Positions 1 to 9,250 of a stretch of DNA of 64,000 bases are shown piece after piece. The notes under the pieces were generated by a model. It made no database searches, had not been told where the DNA came from, and saw only the letters and a program-made list of their open reading frames with translations. The position numbers and the translations under genes were made by a program. Each line of letters starts with the position of its first letter. Within the stretch, counting starts at the first letter, position 1. The stretch comes from JBCBGF01 sp039193455 (GTDB lineage Bacteria; Pseudomonadota; Alphaproteobacteria; Rhodobacterales; Rhodobacteraceae). The DNA lies in assembly GCA_039193455.1 (NCBI GenBank), contig JBCCWO010000003.1:124001-188000 (forward strand), given 5' to 3'.

Positions 1-582
1 CTGCCGCAGGTGCTCGACGGGATCGATGCCGCGCTGCGGGCCGGGCTACGGGTCAAGATCAACACCGTCGCGCTGAAGGGCTTTAACGAGGAAGAGCTCT
101 TTACGCTGACCGAGTGGTGCGCCGCCCGCGATATGGATCTGACCTTTATCGAGGTCATGCCGATGGGCGATCTCGGCAATGAAGACCGGCTCGGGCAGTA
201 CTGGTCGCTCAAGGATCTGCGCGCGCGCCTCGCCGAAAACTACACGCTCACCGACCTGGCCGAGCGGACCGGCGGCCCCGCGCGCTACCTCCGGCTTGAG
301 GAAAGCGGCCAGAAGGTCGGCCTGATCACCCCGCTGACCCACAACTTCTGCGAAAGCTGCAACCGCGTGCGGCTGACCTGCACCGGTGAGCTCTATATGT
401 GCCTCGGTCAGGAAGACATGGCCGACCTGCGCGCGCCCCTGCGCGCCTGCGCCAATGACGACCCGTTGGAAGAGGCGATCCGCGCCGCGATTGCCCGCAA
501 GCCCAAGGGTCATGACTTCGACTATTCCCGCCAGCGGCCCGACGGGCAGATGCCCCGCCATATGAGCCACACGGGCGGCTGA
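1..582 (+). CDS. moaA: GTP 3',8-cyclase MoaA (C-terminal part, cut by window edge)
   Basis: MoaA is the radical-SAM enzyme that starts molybdenum-cofactor synthesis by converting GTP to 3',8-cyclo-GTP. Only the last 193 residues are in the window, and the frame is open from base 1, so the start and the N-terminal radical-SAM cluster lie upstream. The C-terminal second 4Fe-4S site is visible as HNFCESCNRV followed 13 residues later by another Cys (CX2CX13C, about 340-405). The protein ends in Gly-Gly, the conserved MoaA tail. Its TGA shares one base with the waaA ATG (TGATG), so the two genes are probably cotranscribed. The identification is firm. Confidence 0.95.
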   Translation: MPQVLDGIDAALRAGLRVKINTVALKGFNEEELFTLTEWCAARDMDLTFIEVMPMGDLGNEDRLGQYWSLKDLRARLAENYTLTDLAERTGGPARYLRLEESGQKVGLITPLTHNFCESCNRVRLTCTGELYMCLGQEDMADLRAPLRACANDDPLEEAIRAAIARKPKGHDFDYSRQRPDGQMPRHMSHTGG

Positions 583-1856
583 TGCAGCCCCCGCCGCCGG
601 GCGGCCTCTATCACACCTACGCCATTCTGACCTCCCTCGCCGCGCCGGCGATCCGCGCCTGGGTGCGGCGGCGGATGACGGCCGCGGGGGTCGATCCAAC
701 CCGCATCGCCGAACGCTTTGGCCAGCCGACCGAGGCGCGGGGTGCCGCGCCGCTGATCTGGTTCCACGCCGTCAGCGTGGGCGAGGCGCTGTCAATCCTG
801 GGCCTTGTCCGCGATCTGGGGCTGCGCCACCCCGAAACGCAGTTCCTGATCACCACAGTGTCGGCCACCTCGGCCAAGCTTGTTGCCGACCGGCGCCCCC
901 CGCGCACCACCCATCAATTTGCGCCGCTCGACACGCCAGGCGCCGTCGCCGCGTTCCTCGCGCACTGGCACCCGGCCATGGCCGTCTTCGTCGAAAGCGA
1001 GCTTTGGCCCCGGCTGATCGTGGAAACCCACGCGCGCGGCATTCCGCTCGCGCTGGTGAACGCGCGCCTCTCGGACCGCTCGGCCCGCCGCTGGGGCAAG
1101 CTTGCGGGCACGGCGCGGATGCTGCTGACCCGTTTCTCGGTCCTTGTGGCCCAGACACAGCCCACCGCCGACGCCCTGATCACACTCGGCGCCCCCGCCG
1201 ACCGGGTGCATGTCAGCGGCGATCTCAAGGCGGCCTCGGATCGCCTGCCGCTTGACGCCATGGAACTCGCCCGGCTCGAGGCGCTGATCCGCACCCGCCC
1301 CGTCTGGGTCGCCGCCTCCACCCACCCGGGCGAGGATGAGATCGTCGCAGATGCCCATGTCACCGGCGCCCTGATGATCCTCGTCCCCCGCCATCCCGAA
1401 CGCGGCGACGCCATCGCCGAGATGCTGCGCGCCCGGGGTCGCACCATTGCCCGCCGCAGCCTGGGCGAGGCCCCGACGCCAGAGACACAGATCTACCTGG
1501 CCGACACGCTGGGCGAAATGGGGCTTTGGTACGCGCTCGCCCCGATCGTGTTCCTGGGCGGTTCGCTGATGCCGGTGGGCGGCCACAACCCGTTTGAGCC
1601 TGCGCAGTTCGGCGATGCGGTGTTGCACGGCCCGCATGTCAAGAACGCCGCAGAGACCTATGCCGCAATGACCGCCGCGGGTGCAGCGCGGGAGGTCAGC
1701 GACGCCGCCTCACTGGCGGCCGCCCTGGAAAGCTTGGCCGATCCGGATGCGCTGGCCGAAATGCGCCGGGCCGCCGAGGCGTTTTCCCAGGCGCGGATGG
1801 GGGTGCGGGCCGAGGTGGCCGAACGATTGGAGCAGGTGTTGGAAACGGGCCCCTAG
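582..1856 (+). CDS. waaA: 3-deoxy-D-manno-octulosonic acid (Kdo) transferase WaaA
   Basis: This protein of about 424 residues transfers Kdo from CMP-Kdo to lipid A precursors at the inner face of the cytoplasmic membrane. The WaaA/KdtA pattern is clear: WFHAVSVGEALS near residue 60 in the N-terminal domain, then in the C-terminal GT-B domain GGHNPFEPAQFG followed by HGPHVKNAAETY. The length matches the family. The start ATG overlaps the moaA stop by one base. The end overlaps the convergent M20 amidohydrolase gene by four bases. Nothing in the sequence looks damaged. Confidence 0.93.
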   Translation: MQPPPPGGLYHTYAILTSLAAPAIRAWVRRRMTAAGVDPTRIAERFGQPTEARGAAPLIWFHAVSVGEALSILGLVRDLGLRHPETQFLITTVSATSAKLVADRRPPRTTHQFAPLDTPGAVAAFLAHWHPAMAVFVESELWPRLIVETHARGIPLALVNARLSDRSARRWGKLAGTARMLLTRFSVLVAQTQPTADALITLGAPADRVHVSGDLKAASDRLPLDAMELARLEALIRTRPVWVAASTHPGEDEIVADAHVTGALMILVPRHPERGDAIAEMLRARGRTIARRSLGEAPTPETQIYLADTLGEMGLWYALAPIVFLGGSLMPVGGHNPFEPAQFGDAVLHGPHVKNAAETYAAMTAAGAAREVSDAASLAAALESLADPDALAEMRRAAEAFSQARMGVRAEVAERLEQVLETGP

Positions 1857-3016
1857 GCCACCGGCAACCGCGTCTCGACCATTTCGGCAAACCACGAACT
1901 GCCCATCGGGATCACCTCATCGACAAAGTCGTATTCGGGATGGTGCAGCGGCGCGGTGTCGCCCACGCCAATGTGGATATACGCCCCGGGCCGCTTGTTC
2001 AGCAGGTACGAAAAATCCTCGCCCCACAGATAGACCGGCGCTTCCGCACAGGCGCCCGCGACCTTGCGCGCCGCCTCTTCGGCATAGCCGGTCTCGGCCT
2101 CGTGATTCACCAGTGCCGGATAGCCCCGCTCGTAATTGACCACCGCCGTCGCCCCGAATGCGGCGGCCACACCTTCGACGATTTCGGTCATCCGCCGTTC
2201 CGTGTTGTCGCGCACCTCTGCATCAAAGGTCCGCACCGTGCCGCGCAGCTTCACCTGCTCGGCGATCACGTTATGCGCGGTGGTCGAGGTCTGGAACGAG
2301 GTGACCGACACGGCCACCTGCTGCACGGGATCGGTCTCGCGCGAGACGATGTTCTGCAGGGCGATCACCGCGTGGCTTGCCACCACCGTGGTATCGACGG
2401 TCTGGTGCGGCTGGGCGGCGTGGCCCGCGCGCCCGGTGATGAAAATTTCGAACTGATCGGCGGCGGCGTAGAACGCACCCGGGCGGATCGCAAAGGTACC
2501 CGCATCCCGGCCCGGCACATTGTGCATGCCGTAAACCTCATCCACGCCGAACCGCTCCAGCACGCCCTCCTGCACCATCACATCGGCGCCGCCCCCGCCC
2601 TCTTCCGCCGGTTGAAAGAGCAGGACAGCCGTGCCGTCAAAGTTCCGCGTCTCGGCAAGGTACTGCGCCGCACCAAGCAGCATGGTGGTATGCCCGTCAT
2701 GCCCGCAGGCATGCATCTTGCCCGGCACGGTCGAAGCATGTGCCGCCCCCGTCGCCTCTTCGATGGGCAGCGCGTCCATATCGGCGCGCAGGGCCACCGT
2801 GCGTCCGCGGCTGTCGGTCTTGCCCTTGATCACCGCCACCACACCGTTCTGCGCAACCCCGGTCACCACCTCGTCACAGCCCATCGCCTTCAACCGCTCG
2901 GCCACCACGCCTGCGGTGCGTTCGGTATCAAACAACAACTCGGGATGGCGGTGCAGGTCGCGTCGGAACGCGGTGAGATCGGGCAGAAGTTCGGCAAAAC
3001 GGTTCTTGGCGGGCAT
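1853..3016 (-). CDS. M20 family amidohydrolase (hippurate hydrolase-like)
   Basis: A metal-dependent amidohydrolase of about 387 residues in the M20D/AmhX-hippurate hydrolase group, which cleave N-acyl or N-aminoacyl amino acids. The metal-binding segments are visible as ALRADMDALPIEEATG and MHACGHDGHTTMLLGAA. A dimerisation domain (around GRAGHAAQPHQ) interrupts the catalytic domain, as is usual. The start at 3016 is preferred over an upstream in-frame ATG at 3073, because a GGAG ribosome site lies just before it and homologous proteins begin near MPAKNRF. It follows the ArgE-like gene and the ABC ATPase on the same strand, which suggests breakdown of imported peptides or acyl-amino acids. 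The exact substrate is unknown. Confidence 0.88.
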   Translation of the reverse strand: MPAKNRFAELLPDLTAFRRDLHRHPELLFDTERTAGVVAERLKAMGCDEVVTGVAQNGVVAVIKGKTDSRGRTVALRADMDALPIEEATGAAHASTVPGKMHACGHDGHTTMLLGAAQYLAETRNFDGTAVLLFQPAEEGGGGADVMVQEGVLERFGVDEVYGMHNVPGRDAGTFAIRPGAFYAAADQFEIFITGRAGHAAQPHQTVDTTVVASHAVIALQNIVSRETDPVQQVAVSVTSFQTSTTAHNVIAEQVKLRGTVRTFDAEVRDNTERRMTEIVEGVAAAFGATAVVNYERGYPALVNHEAETGYAEEAARKVAGACAEAPVYLWGEDFSYLLNKRPGAYIHIGVGDTAPLHHPEYDFVDEVIPMGSSWFAEMVETRLPVA

Positions 3017-3124
3017 GGGTTGTCTCCGGCTAGGATGCGGCGGGGAGGATGGCGTGTTAGGCGGCGGGGTCAAGCCCCGGCGCGGCCTGTGCGTTAAGCG
3101 GGGAAACGTGCAAAGCGCAGAAGA

Positions 3125-4291
3125 TCAATCGCAGAGCGTTTCGATCAAGCGCGCGACAAACCGTTGACCGGCCTCGAACTGCGCAACGGTGATATACTCG
3201 TCGGCCTGATGCGCCTGGGCGATATCGCCCGGACCACAAATCACCGATGAATAGCCGCGTTCCTGAAACTGCCCCGCTTCGGTGCCGTAGCTGACGACAT
3301 GGCGGGCATTGTCGCCGGTGATCCGGCGCACAAGCTCCTCGGCGCCGCCATCGACCTCCGGCCGCAACCCCGGCACATCAAAAATCGGCTCCATCGTGAT
3401 CCGCGCGTCCGCATGGACCTCCCGCATCCCCGCCTCGATCCGGCCCAGCTCGGCACGCAGGGCCGCGTCCCAATCCGCCAAGGGCTCATCGGGGACGGCG
3501 CGCACCTCGATCTGCACCCGGCAGTCGCGCGCGGTGATGTTATGGGCGGTGCCGCCATGGATCTCGCCCACATGCACGGTCGACCACGGCGGATCAAAGA
3601 GCGCGGCAATGTCTGAACGAGGCTTGGCCGCGTTCGCCGCATTCTCGCGGTTGGCCCAATCGATCAGCCGACCGGCCTCCATGATCGCGCTGACCCCCTG
3701 GTGCAAGAGCGACGAGTGCACCTCGTGCCCCCGAAACTGGACCCAGTAGCCAAAGGTCCCCTTATGGCCAGTGACCGCCTGCATCATCGACGGCTCGCCA
3801 ATGATCGCCGCCGCCGCGGGCGGCAGGTGGCCACGCATATCCTCGATCATCGGCGGGGCGCCAAGGCAGCCGATTTCCTCGTCGTAGGACAGCGCGATTT
3901 GCAGGGGACGTTTCAGATCGGCCTGCAACGCCGCCGGCACAGCGGCCAGCGCAATGGCGTCAAACCCCTTCATATCCACAGTACCACGGCCATAAAGCCG
4001 CCCGTCCCGCTCAACGACCGCGAAGGGGTCGGTGGACCAGTCTTGCCCGTCCACTGGCACCACATCCGTATGTCCAGACAGCACCACACCGCCCGGCACC
4101 GCGGGCCCCACATTGGCGTACAGCGCGGCCTTGGTGCGATCGGCGTTCCAGACCCGGTACGCAGTCACGCCGTGGCCCTGCAGATAATCCTCGACAAAAT
4201 CGATGAGGGCGAGGTTGCTGTCGCGGCTGACCGTCGGAAACGCCACCAACCGGTCCAGCAAGGCGCGGGCCGACAGGTCTGTCCCGCTCAC
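3125..4291 (-). CDS. argE: Acetylornithine deacetylase (ArgE/M20A type)
   Basis: A 388-residue M20 zinc hydrolase of the ArgE group. The metal ligands sit in LSGHTDVVPVDGQDW, GRGTVDMKGFDAIAL and YDEEIGCLGAP. ArgE removes the acetyl group from N-acetylornithine in arginine synthesis. In this neighbourhood a broader role on N-acyl amino acids is equally possible. The start codon overlaps the stop of the upstream ABC ATPase gene by four bases (ATGA), so they form one transcription unit. An M20D amidohydrolase follows about 110 bases downstream. The family is certain; the physiological substrate is an inference. Confidence 0.88.
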   Translation of the reverse strand: MSGTDLSARALLDRLVAFPTVSRDSNLALIDFVEDYLQGHGVTAYRVWNADRTKAALYANVGPAVPGGVVLSGHTDVVPVDGQDWSTDPFAVVERDGRLYGRGTVDMKGFDAIALAAVPAALQADLKRPLQIALSYDEEIGCLGAPPMIEDMRGHLPPAAAAIIGEPSMMQAVTGHKGTFGYWVQFRGHEVHSSLLHQGVSAIMEAGRLIDWANRENAANAAKPRSDIAALFDPPWSTVHVGEIHGGTAHNITARDCRVQIEVRAVPDEPLADWDAALRAELGRIEAGMREVHADARITMEPIFDVPGLRPEVDGGAEELVRRITGDNARHVVSYGTEAGQFQERGYSSVICGPGDIAQAHQADEYITVAQFEAGQRFVARLIETLCD

Positions 4292-6111
4292 TCCTTCAGC
4301 ACCATATGCCCCGGGGCGACCTCATCATAGATCGAGGGCTTCGGATCATATTCGGTCGGGAAGATCGGCGACGGGATCGGCTTGAAGTTCAGCTCTTTCT
4401 CCGACTTGCGCTGGCGCGGGTCGGCAATGGGCACCGCTTTCATCAGCGACCGCGTGTATTCGTGCTTCGGGTCCTCGAAAATCTGCTGCCGCGACCCGAT
4501 CTCGACGATCCGGCCCAGATACATCACCCCGACATTGTGGCTGACCCGTTCGACCACCGCCATGTCGTGGCTGATAAATAGAATTGAAATGCCAAGTTCG
4601 GCCTGCAACGCCATGATAAGGTTGAGAACTTGCGCCTGAACGCTCACGTCCAGCGCGCTCACCGCTTCGTCCGCGATGATCAGCTTGGGGTTCAGCGCGA
4701 GCGCCCGGGCAATCGCGATCCGCTGTCGCTGGCCGCCCGACAGCTCGTGCGGATAGCGCCGCATAAAGCTGCGCGGCAGCTCCACCCGGTCAAACAGCTG
4801 CGCCACCCGGTCGGTCAGCTCCGAGCCGGTCGCCAACCCATAGTTCCGAATAGGTTCAGCAACTTGGTCGCTGAGCTGCATCTGGGGATTGAGCGAGGCA
4901 AAGGGATCCTGGAACACCATCTGCATGTCCCGACGCGCCTTGCGCAGCTGATCCTGGGAGAAGCTCATCACATCTTCACCGCCCAGCCAGATCTGACCCG
5001 ACTGTGGCTGCACCAGCCGCAGGATCGACCGCCCCGCCGAGGATTTGCCACACCCGGACTCGCCCACAAGGCTCAGCGTCTCGCCCACCTTGATCTGGAA
5101 CGACACATCCTCGACCGCGTGCACGTTGGCCACCGTGCGCCGAAAGAACCCGCCCTTGACCGGGAACCGCGTCACAAGGTGCTTGACGTCCAGCAGCACC
5201 TCGTCCTTGCGCACATCGATCGGCCCCTCGGCCTTGGTCTCTTGCCCGAGAAGCTTCATCGGCTCGGGCGCAGGTTTGCCCGTCATCTCACCAAGCTTCG
5301 GCACCGCCGCCAAAAGCGATTTTGTGTAAGGATGCTGGGGGTTTTCGAAGATCTCCTCAACCGGACCTTCTTCGACCTTGCGGCCCCGGAACATCACCAC
5401 CACGCGGTCGGCCATCTGGGCCACCACCGCCATGTCATGGGTGATGAACATCACCGCCGTGCCCGTCTCGCGCTTCAGCCGGTCGATCAGCGCGAGGATT
5501 TCGGCCTGGATCGTCACGTCAAGCGCCGTGGTCGGCTCATCCGCGATCAAGAGCCGCGGTTCGCAGGCCAGCGCGATGGCAATGACGATCCGCTGCCGCA
5601 TCCCACCCGACAGCTCGTGCGGGTACTGTTTCAGGCGCCGCTCCGGCTCGGGGATGCGCACCTGGCGCAACAGTTCCAGCGCCCGCGCCTCGGCCTCGGC
5701 CTTGGTCAACCCCTGATGCACGCGCAGGCCTTCGGTCAACTGTCGGCCCACGGTGAAGACAGGGTTCAGCGCCGTCATCGGCTCTTGAAAGATCATCCCG
5801 ATCTCGTTGCCGCGCACGGTGCGCATCAGATCGTCGCCAGCCCTGGCCACATCGATCCGGTCGGCATCGGTGGGGTCGCCCTTGCGGTCAAACAGCAGTT
5901 GCCCCCCGGCAATGTTGCCGCCGCCAAACTCCACCAGCCGCATCAGCGATAGCGACGACACCGACTTGCCCGACCCGGATTCGCCCACAACGCACACCGT
6001 CTCGCCCGGCCCGATGTCAAAGCTCACATCCTCGACACCCACCACCGTGCCGTCCTTGGTCTCGAACTCCACCCGCAGGTTCTGGATCGAGGCGATCGGT
6101 TGATCGAGCAT
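4288..6111 (-). CDS. Dipeptide/oligopeptide ABC transporter, fused double ATP-binding subunit
   Basis: About 607 residues containing two complete ABC ATPase domains in tandem (DppD-DppF type), supplying energy for peptide uptake from the cytoplasmic side. The first domain shows Walker A GESGSGKSVSS and signature LSGGMRQRI. The second shows GESGCGKSSAG and LSGGQRQRI. Each is followed by the short oligopeptide-type C-terminal extension (HPYTKSLLAAVP and HEYTRSLMKAVP). The start at 6111 is chosen for its GGAGGG ribosome site; an in-frame ATG at 6183 adds 24 residues unlike the family. The matching permeases and binding protein are at 9543-13961 on the other strand. Confidence 0.93.
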   Translation of the reverse strand: MLDQPIASIQNLRVEFETKDGTVVGVEDVSFDIGPGETVCVVGESGSGKSVSSLSLMRLVEFGGGNIAGGQLLFDRKGDPTDADRIDVARAGDDLMRTVRGNEIGMIFQEPMTALNPVFTVGRQLTEGLRVHQGLTKAEAEARALELLRQVRIPEPERRLKQYPHELSGGMRQRIVIAIALACEPRLLIADEPTTALDVTIQAEILALIDRLKRETGTAVMFITHDMAVVAQMADRVVVMFRGRKVEEGPVEEIFENPQHPYTKSLLAAVPKLGEMTGKPAPEPMKLLGQETKAEGPIDVRKDEVLLDVKHLVTRFPVKGGFFRRTVANVHAVEDVSFQIKVGETLSLVGESGCGKSSAGRSILRLVQPQSGQIWLGGEDVMSFSQDQLRKARRDMQMVFQDPFASLNPQMQLSDQVAEPIRNYGLATGSELTDRVAQLFDRVELPRSFMRRYPHELSGGQRQRIAIARALALNPKLIIADEAVSALDVSVQAQVLNLIMALQAELGISILFISHDMAVVERVSHNVGVMYLGRIVEIGSRQQIFEDPKHEYTRSLMKAVPIADPRQRKSEKELNFKPIPSPIFPTEYDPKPSIYDEVAPGHMVLKE

Positions 6112-6315
6112 GGGCCCTCCACGGCAGCATTGACCCACCGACGCTACGGCCCGATTGGCCGCAGTGTCAAACCAAGGCGGCATAGTTGCCGGTTTTTTGG
6201 GCAGGTGCCGGTGTCGCAGGCAATGCGCAGGGCAGCCCCCTCAAGGCCCTGCAACACCCCATAATTCCGCCACATTGGCTGGCCAGACCGGCGCGAAGTT
6301 ACTGCAGCAAGGCCT

Positions 6316-7410
6316 TTGAACGATCTGACAGTTTCGTCCGATTTGATTGAACGCCGTGAAAGCGGCGAAATATTTGGAAAAAAGCGAGTGTACGTCTCCA
6401 TTCAGTATCTGCGCGCGATTGCGGTGCTCTCGGTCCTGGTGCTGCACACGCAGGGCGTTTTCGGCGAGCACCTGATCAAAATCCCGCTGCTGAGCGAATA
6501 CGGCTGGCTCGGCGTGAGCCTGTTCTTTGCGATCAGCGGTTTCGTGATCGCTGAGACGATCGTGCGGACGCCAAACCTGCACACCCACCTCTACCGCCGC
6601 TATATCCGCGTGTTCCCGCTGTATTTCCTGGTGTGCTTCGGCGCGCTCGTCGCGGCGATGAACATCGGGCACAACCCCTTCGCGCTTAGCCAGACGGACT
6701 CCGGCGCGTCGGGGTTTGCAACATCGCTCAGCTATGTCGCGAAAAGCCTGTTTATCATCCCACAGGATCCCTGGCCGCTCTATGCCGTCGGATGGAGCCT
6801 GGAATTCGAGATCATATTCTACGTGATCTTCGGCTGCGCCTATTTCGCGCTCGGCCCAACGGCGGCGCGGCTCATCGTTTTGGGCCTGGCGATGGTGGGT
6901 TTGTCGAATGCCGTCGGCTTCAACCATTTCGCACACCCCGCCATGTTCTACTTTCTATGCGGCGTGCTTGTGCACGATCTCTATGTCCACGCGGCGCAGG
7001 CATCGCTGCGGCTGGCACATGTGCTTGTCGTGCCGACAACGGCACTCTGGCTCACCCAGATCCTGAATGAGTATCCGTTGGGCTACAGCCTCTTCGTGAT
7101 CGCAAGCGCCGTCTCATTCGCCGCCATCATCCGCATTGGCCTGTCGCTTGAGGATCGGTTGAAGGGCGACGGCCTGTTCGCCCTTATCGGAAACGCGTCG
7201 TACTCGATCTATCTGATCCACTGGATCCCCGTCCGGATCGTGGACCGGCTCGACCTGGACTTTGGAAGCTTTGGAAACGAGGTCGCGCGACTGGCGTTTC
7301 TGCTCTTCTGCATGTGGATTTCGGTGATCGTCTATCGCTACGTCGAAACGCCATTGGTGCGCTTCTTCAAAGAGTTGCCCGGCCACGTACCCTTCAGAAA
7401 GACCGCCTAG
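6316..7410 (+). CDS. Acyltransferase 3 family membrane protein (OafA/YrhL-like)
   Basis: A roughly 364-residue polytopic membrane protein of the acyltransferase-3 family, which O-acetylate or otherwise acylate surface sugars. The N-terminal family hallmark is YLRAIAVLSVLVLH, where the His is catalytic, followed by ISGFVIAETI and an R-R-I/V segment (YRRYIRVFPLYF). About ten hydrophobic segments follow. The start is uncertain: the longest frame uses TTG at 6316 with AAGG four bases upstream, and GTG at 6388 is an alternative. The first 100 bases and the preceding gap are AT-richer than the neighbouring genes. It stands alone between the two halves of a peptide transporter locus, so it may be an insertion. 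The acceptor is unknown. Confidence 0.82.
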   Translation: MNDLTVSSDLIERRESGEIFGKKRVYVSIQYLRAIAVLSVLVLHTQGVFGEHLIKIPLLSEYGWLGVSLFFAISGFVIAETIVRTPNLHTHLYRRYIRVFPLYFLVCFGALVAAMNIGHNPFALSQTDSGASGFATSLSYVAKSLFIIPQDPWPLYAVGWSLEFEIIFYVIFGCAYFALGPTAARLIVLGLAMVGLSNAVGFNHFAHPAMFYFLCGVLVHDLYVHAAQASLRLAHVLVVPTTALWLTQILNEYPLGYSLFVIASAVSFAAIIRIGLSLEDRLKGDGLFALIGNASYSIYLIHWIPVRIVDRLDLDFGSFGNEVARLAFLLFCMWISVIVYRYVETPLVRFFKELPGHVPFRKTA

Positions 7411-7455
7411 TCAAAGCTGCCGCGGGGACGCGCAGCCCGCAAGCTCGCACCCGCC

Positions 7456-7893
7456 CTAGCCCTTTGGCAGCAAATGCGCCCCGGCGCCCAGCGCGCCCAG
7501 CTTGTCGTCGGTGTTCGCCAGCGGGCACTCGTCCACGCTCAGGCACCCGCAGCCGATACACCCCGTCAGGTCGTCGCGCAGCGCGGTCAACAGCGCGATC
7601 CTGTCCTGCAACCCGTCGCGCCAGAGCGTCGACACCCGCGCCCAGTCCTTGGCCGAGATCGCCCGGTCGGTGGGCAGCGTCGCAAAGGCGCGTGCCACTT
7701 CGGTCAGCGAGACGCCAGCTTTCTGCGCGATCTGGATGATCGTCACCCGCCGGATGATGTTGCGCGGATAGACCCGGTGGTTGGCGGCGCTGCGCTCGGA
7801 CCGGATCAGGCCCTTGCGCTCATAAAAGTGCAGCGCTGAAACCGCGACGCCGGTCCGCCGCGCCACCTCTCCAACGGTCAGTTCGTGTGCCAT
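7456..7893 (-). CDS. soxR: Redox-sensitive transcriptional activator SoxR
   Basis: A 145-residue MerR-family regulator that senses redox-cycling compounds through a 2Fe-2S cluster. The DNA-binding wing is at the N terminus (TVGEVARRTGVAVSALHFYE). The four cluster ligands are C112, C115, C117 and C123 in CIGCGCLSVDEC, the CX2CXCX5C arrangement specific to SoxR. The start at 7893 is favoured by an AGAGGGG ribosome site and by homologues beginning MAHELTVGEV; an in-frame ATG lies 15 bases upstream. It diverges from an MFS exporter gene, with a perfect 18-base sox box between them. Confidence 0.95.
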   Translation of the reverse strand: MAHELTVGEVARRTGVAVSALHFYERKGLIRSERSAANHRVYPRNIIRRVTIIQIAQKAGVSLTEVARAFATLPTDRAISAKDWARVSTLWRDGLQDRIALLTALRDDLTGCIGCGCLSVDECPLANTDDKLGALGAGAHLLPKG

Positions 7894-7915
7894 CGCCGCC
7901 CCTCTCATTTCCCGC

Positions 7916-7946
7916 TTGACCTCAACTTAAGTTGAGGGTTTAGACC
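7916..7946 (+). promoter_or_regulatory. SoxR-controlled promoter with perfect sox box
   Basis: The sequence CCTCAACTTAAGTTGAGG at 7920-7937 is a perfect 18-base palindrome of the SoxR-box type. It lies inside the spacer between a -35-like TTGACC (7916-7921) and a -10-like TAGACC (7941-7946). That spacer is 19 bases, the overlong spacing typical of promoters untwisted by MerR-family activators. The MFS gene starts 33 bases after the -10. The soxR gene starts on the opposite strand 22 bases from the -35, so the same box can serve both genes. Confidence 0.85.
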
Positions 7947-7978
7947 GGGCGCTCGTCAAGCCTTGCAGGACCCCGCCC

Positions 7979-9250
7979 ATGTCAGATGTTGCCCCGATCC
8001 GCCTGACCCAGGGCGTCTTTTCGCGCTTTGCCGTCGCGGTCTCGGCCGCCAATGTCGGCGACGGGATTGCGGTGATCGCCTGGGCGTGGACGGCGTCGCT
8101 TCTCACCCGCGACCCGTTCCTGATCGCCCTTCTGCCCGCCGCGCTGCGCGTGCCCTGGGTGATTTTTGCGCTGCCCTCGGGTGTTCTTGCCGACCGGGTC
8201 GACCGCAAGCGGCTGATCGTGGCCTGCGATCTGGTGCGCGCGGGCGCCTACGGGCTGGCGGGGATGGCCATCCTGCTTGCCCTGCCCCTGGCCGCGCCCC
8301 TGCCAACCGGCCTTGCCCAGCCCGCGCTTTACGCCACGCTTCTGGGCCTTGGGGTCCTGATCGGCTGTGCCGAGGTTGCACGCGACAACGCCGCGCAGTC
8401 GATGTTGCCCAGCCTCGTCCCCTCGCGCGAGCTGGAGCGGGCCAATGGCTGGCTCGAAAGCATCGAGACGGTGGCCAACCGCCTGATCGGCCCGGCAATG
8501 GGATCGTTTCTGATCGCGCTGTTCCTGCCGCTGCCGTTTCTGGTGATCGCCGCGGCCTTTCTGATCGGTGCGCTCCTGACCGCGGGCCTCACGGGGCAGT
8601 TCAAGGCCCGGCGCACTCGCACCGCCGCCTGGTACACCGAGCTTGCCGATGGCTTTCGCTTTGTCGTCGCCCACCCGACCCTGCGGACGCTGGCCTGGAT
8701 CACCGGTATCTGGAACTTCTTTGCCGAAATGGCGCTGATCGCGTTGGTGCTGCACATCCAGGAAAATCTGGGCGGCGGGGCGACGAGCTATGGCCTGATC
8801 CTTGCCATCGGGGCCCTGGGCGCGGTGGTTGGCGGCGTGCTGGTGGCGCCGGTGCTCACCCGCATCCACGGCGCGACTCTGGCGCAATGGCTGGGCCTGA
8901 CCGGGCCGCCGCTTTTCGTCGCCATGGCACTCGCCTCGGGGCCGGCAACGGTCGCAGCCGCGATGTTTCTGTTCTTTCTCACCGGGGTGATGTGGAACAC
9001 GGTATCGCTGTCCTATCGCCAGCGTGCTGTCCCGGACGAGATCCGGGGACGGGTCAACAGCGTCTACCGGATGTTTGCCTGGGGAATGATGCCGCTGGGG
9101 CTTGTCGCCTCCGGCGCGCTGGTACGTTGGGCCGAAACGGTGATCGCGCGCGACACGGCCCTGATCCTGCCGTTTCTGGTGGCGGCGGCGGGGATCATGA
9201 TCCTCGCGATCTTTTCGTGGCGCCCCCTGGGTGTCGGCCTGCGGATCTAG
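7979..9250 (+). CDS. MFS transporter, probable SoxR-regulated drug/redox-compound exporter
   Basis: A 423-residue protein with about twelve hydrophobic segments, of the EntS/MFS_3-like group. It shows the cytoplasmic loop-2/3 pattern GVLADRVDRKRLI after the second segment and a related GRVNSVYRM loop late in the protein. ATG at 7979 follows AGGA with normal spacing. Its promoter carries a perfect SoxR box, so it is probably induced by redox-cycling compounds and may export such a compound. In non-enteric bacteria SoxR typically controls transporters and redox enzymes rather than a SoxS regulator, which fits. The cargo cannot be read from the sequence. Confidence 0.88.
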   Translation: MSDVAPIRLTQGVFSRFAVAVSAANVGDGIAVIAWAWTASLLTRDPFLIALLPAALRVPWVIFALPSGVLADRVDRKRLIVACDLVRAGAYGLAGMAILLALPLAAPLPTGLAQPALYATLLGLGVLIGCAEVARDNAAQSMLPSLVPSRELERANGWLESIETVANRLIGPAMGSFLIALFLPLPFLVIAAAFLIGALLTAGLTGQFKARRTRTAAWYTELADGFRFVVAHPTLRTLAWITGIWNFFAEMALIALVLHIQENLGGGATSYGLILAIGALGAVVGGVLVAPVLTRIHGATLAQWLGLTGPPLFVAMALASGPATVAAAMFLFFLTGVMWNTVSLSYRQRAVPDEIRGRVNSVYRMFAWGMMPLGLVASGALVRWAETVIARDTALILPFLVAAAGIMILAIFSWRPLGVGLRI

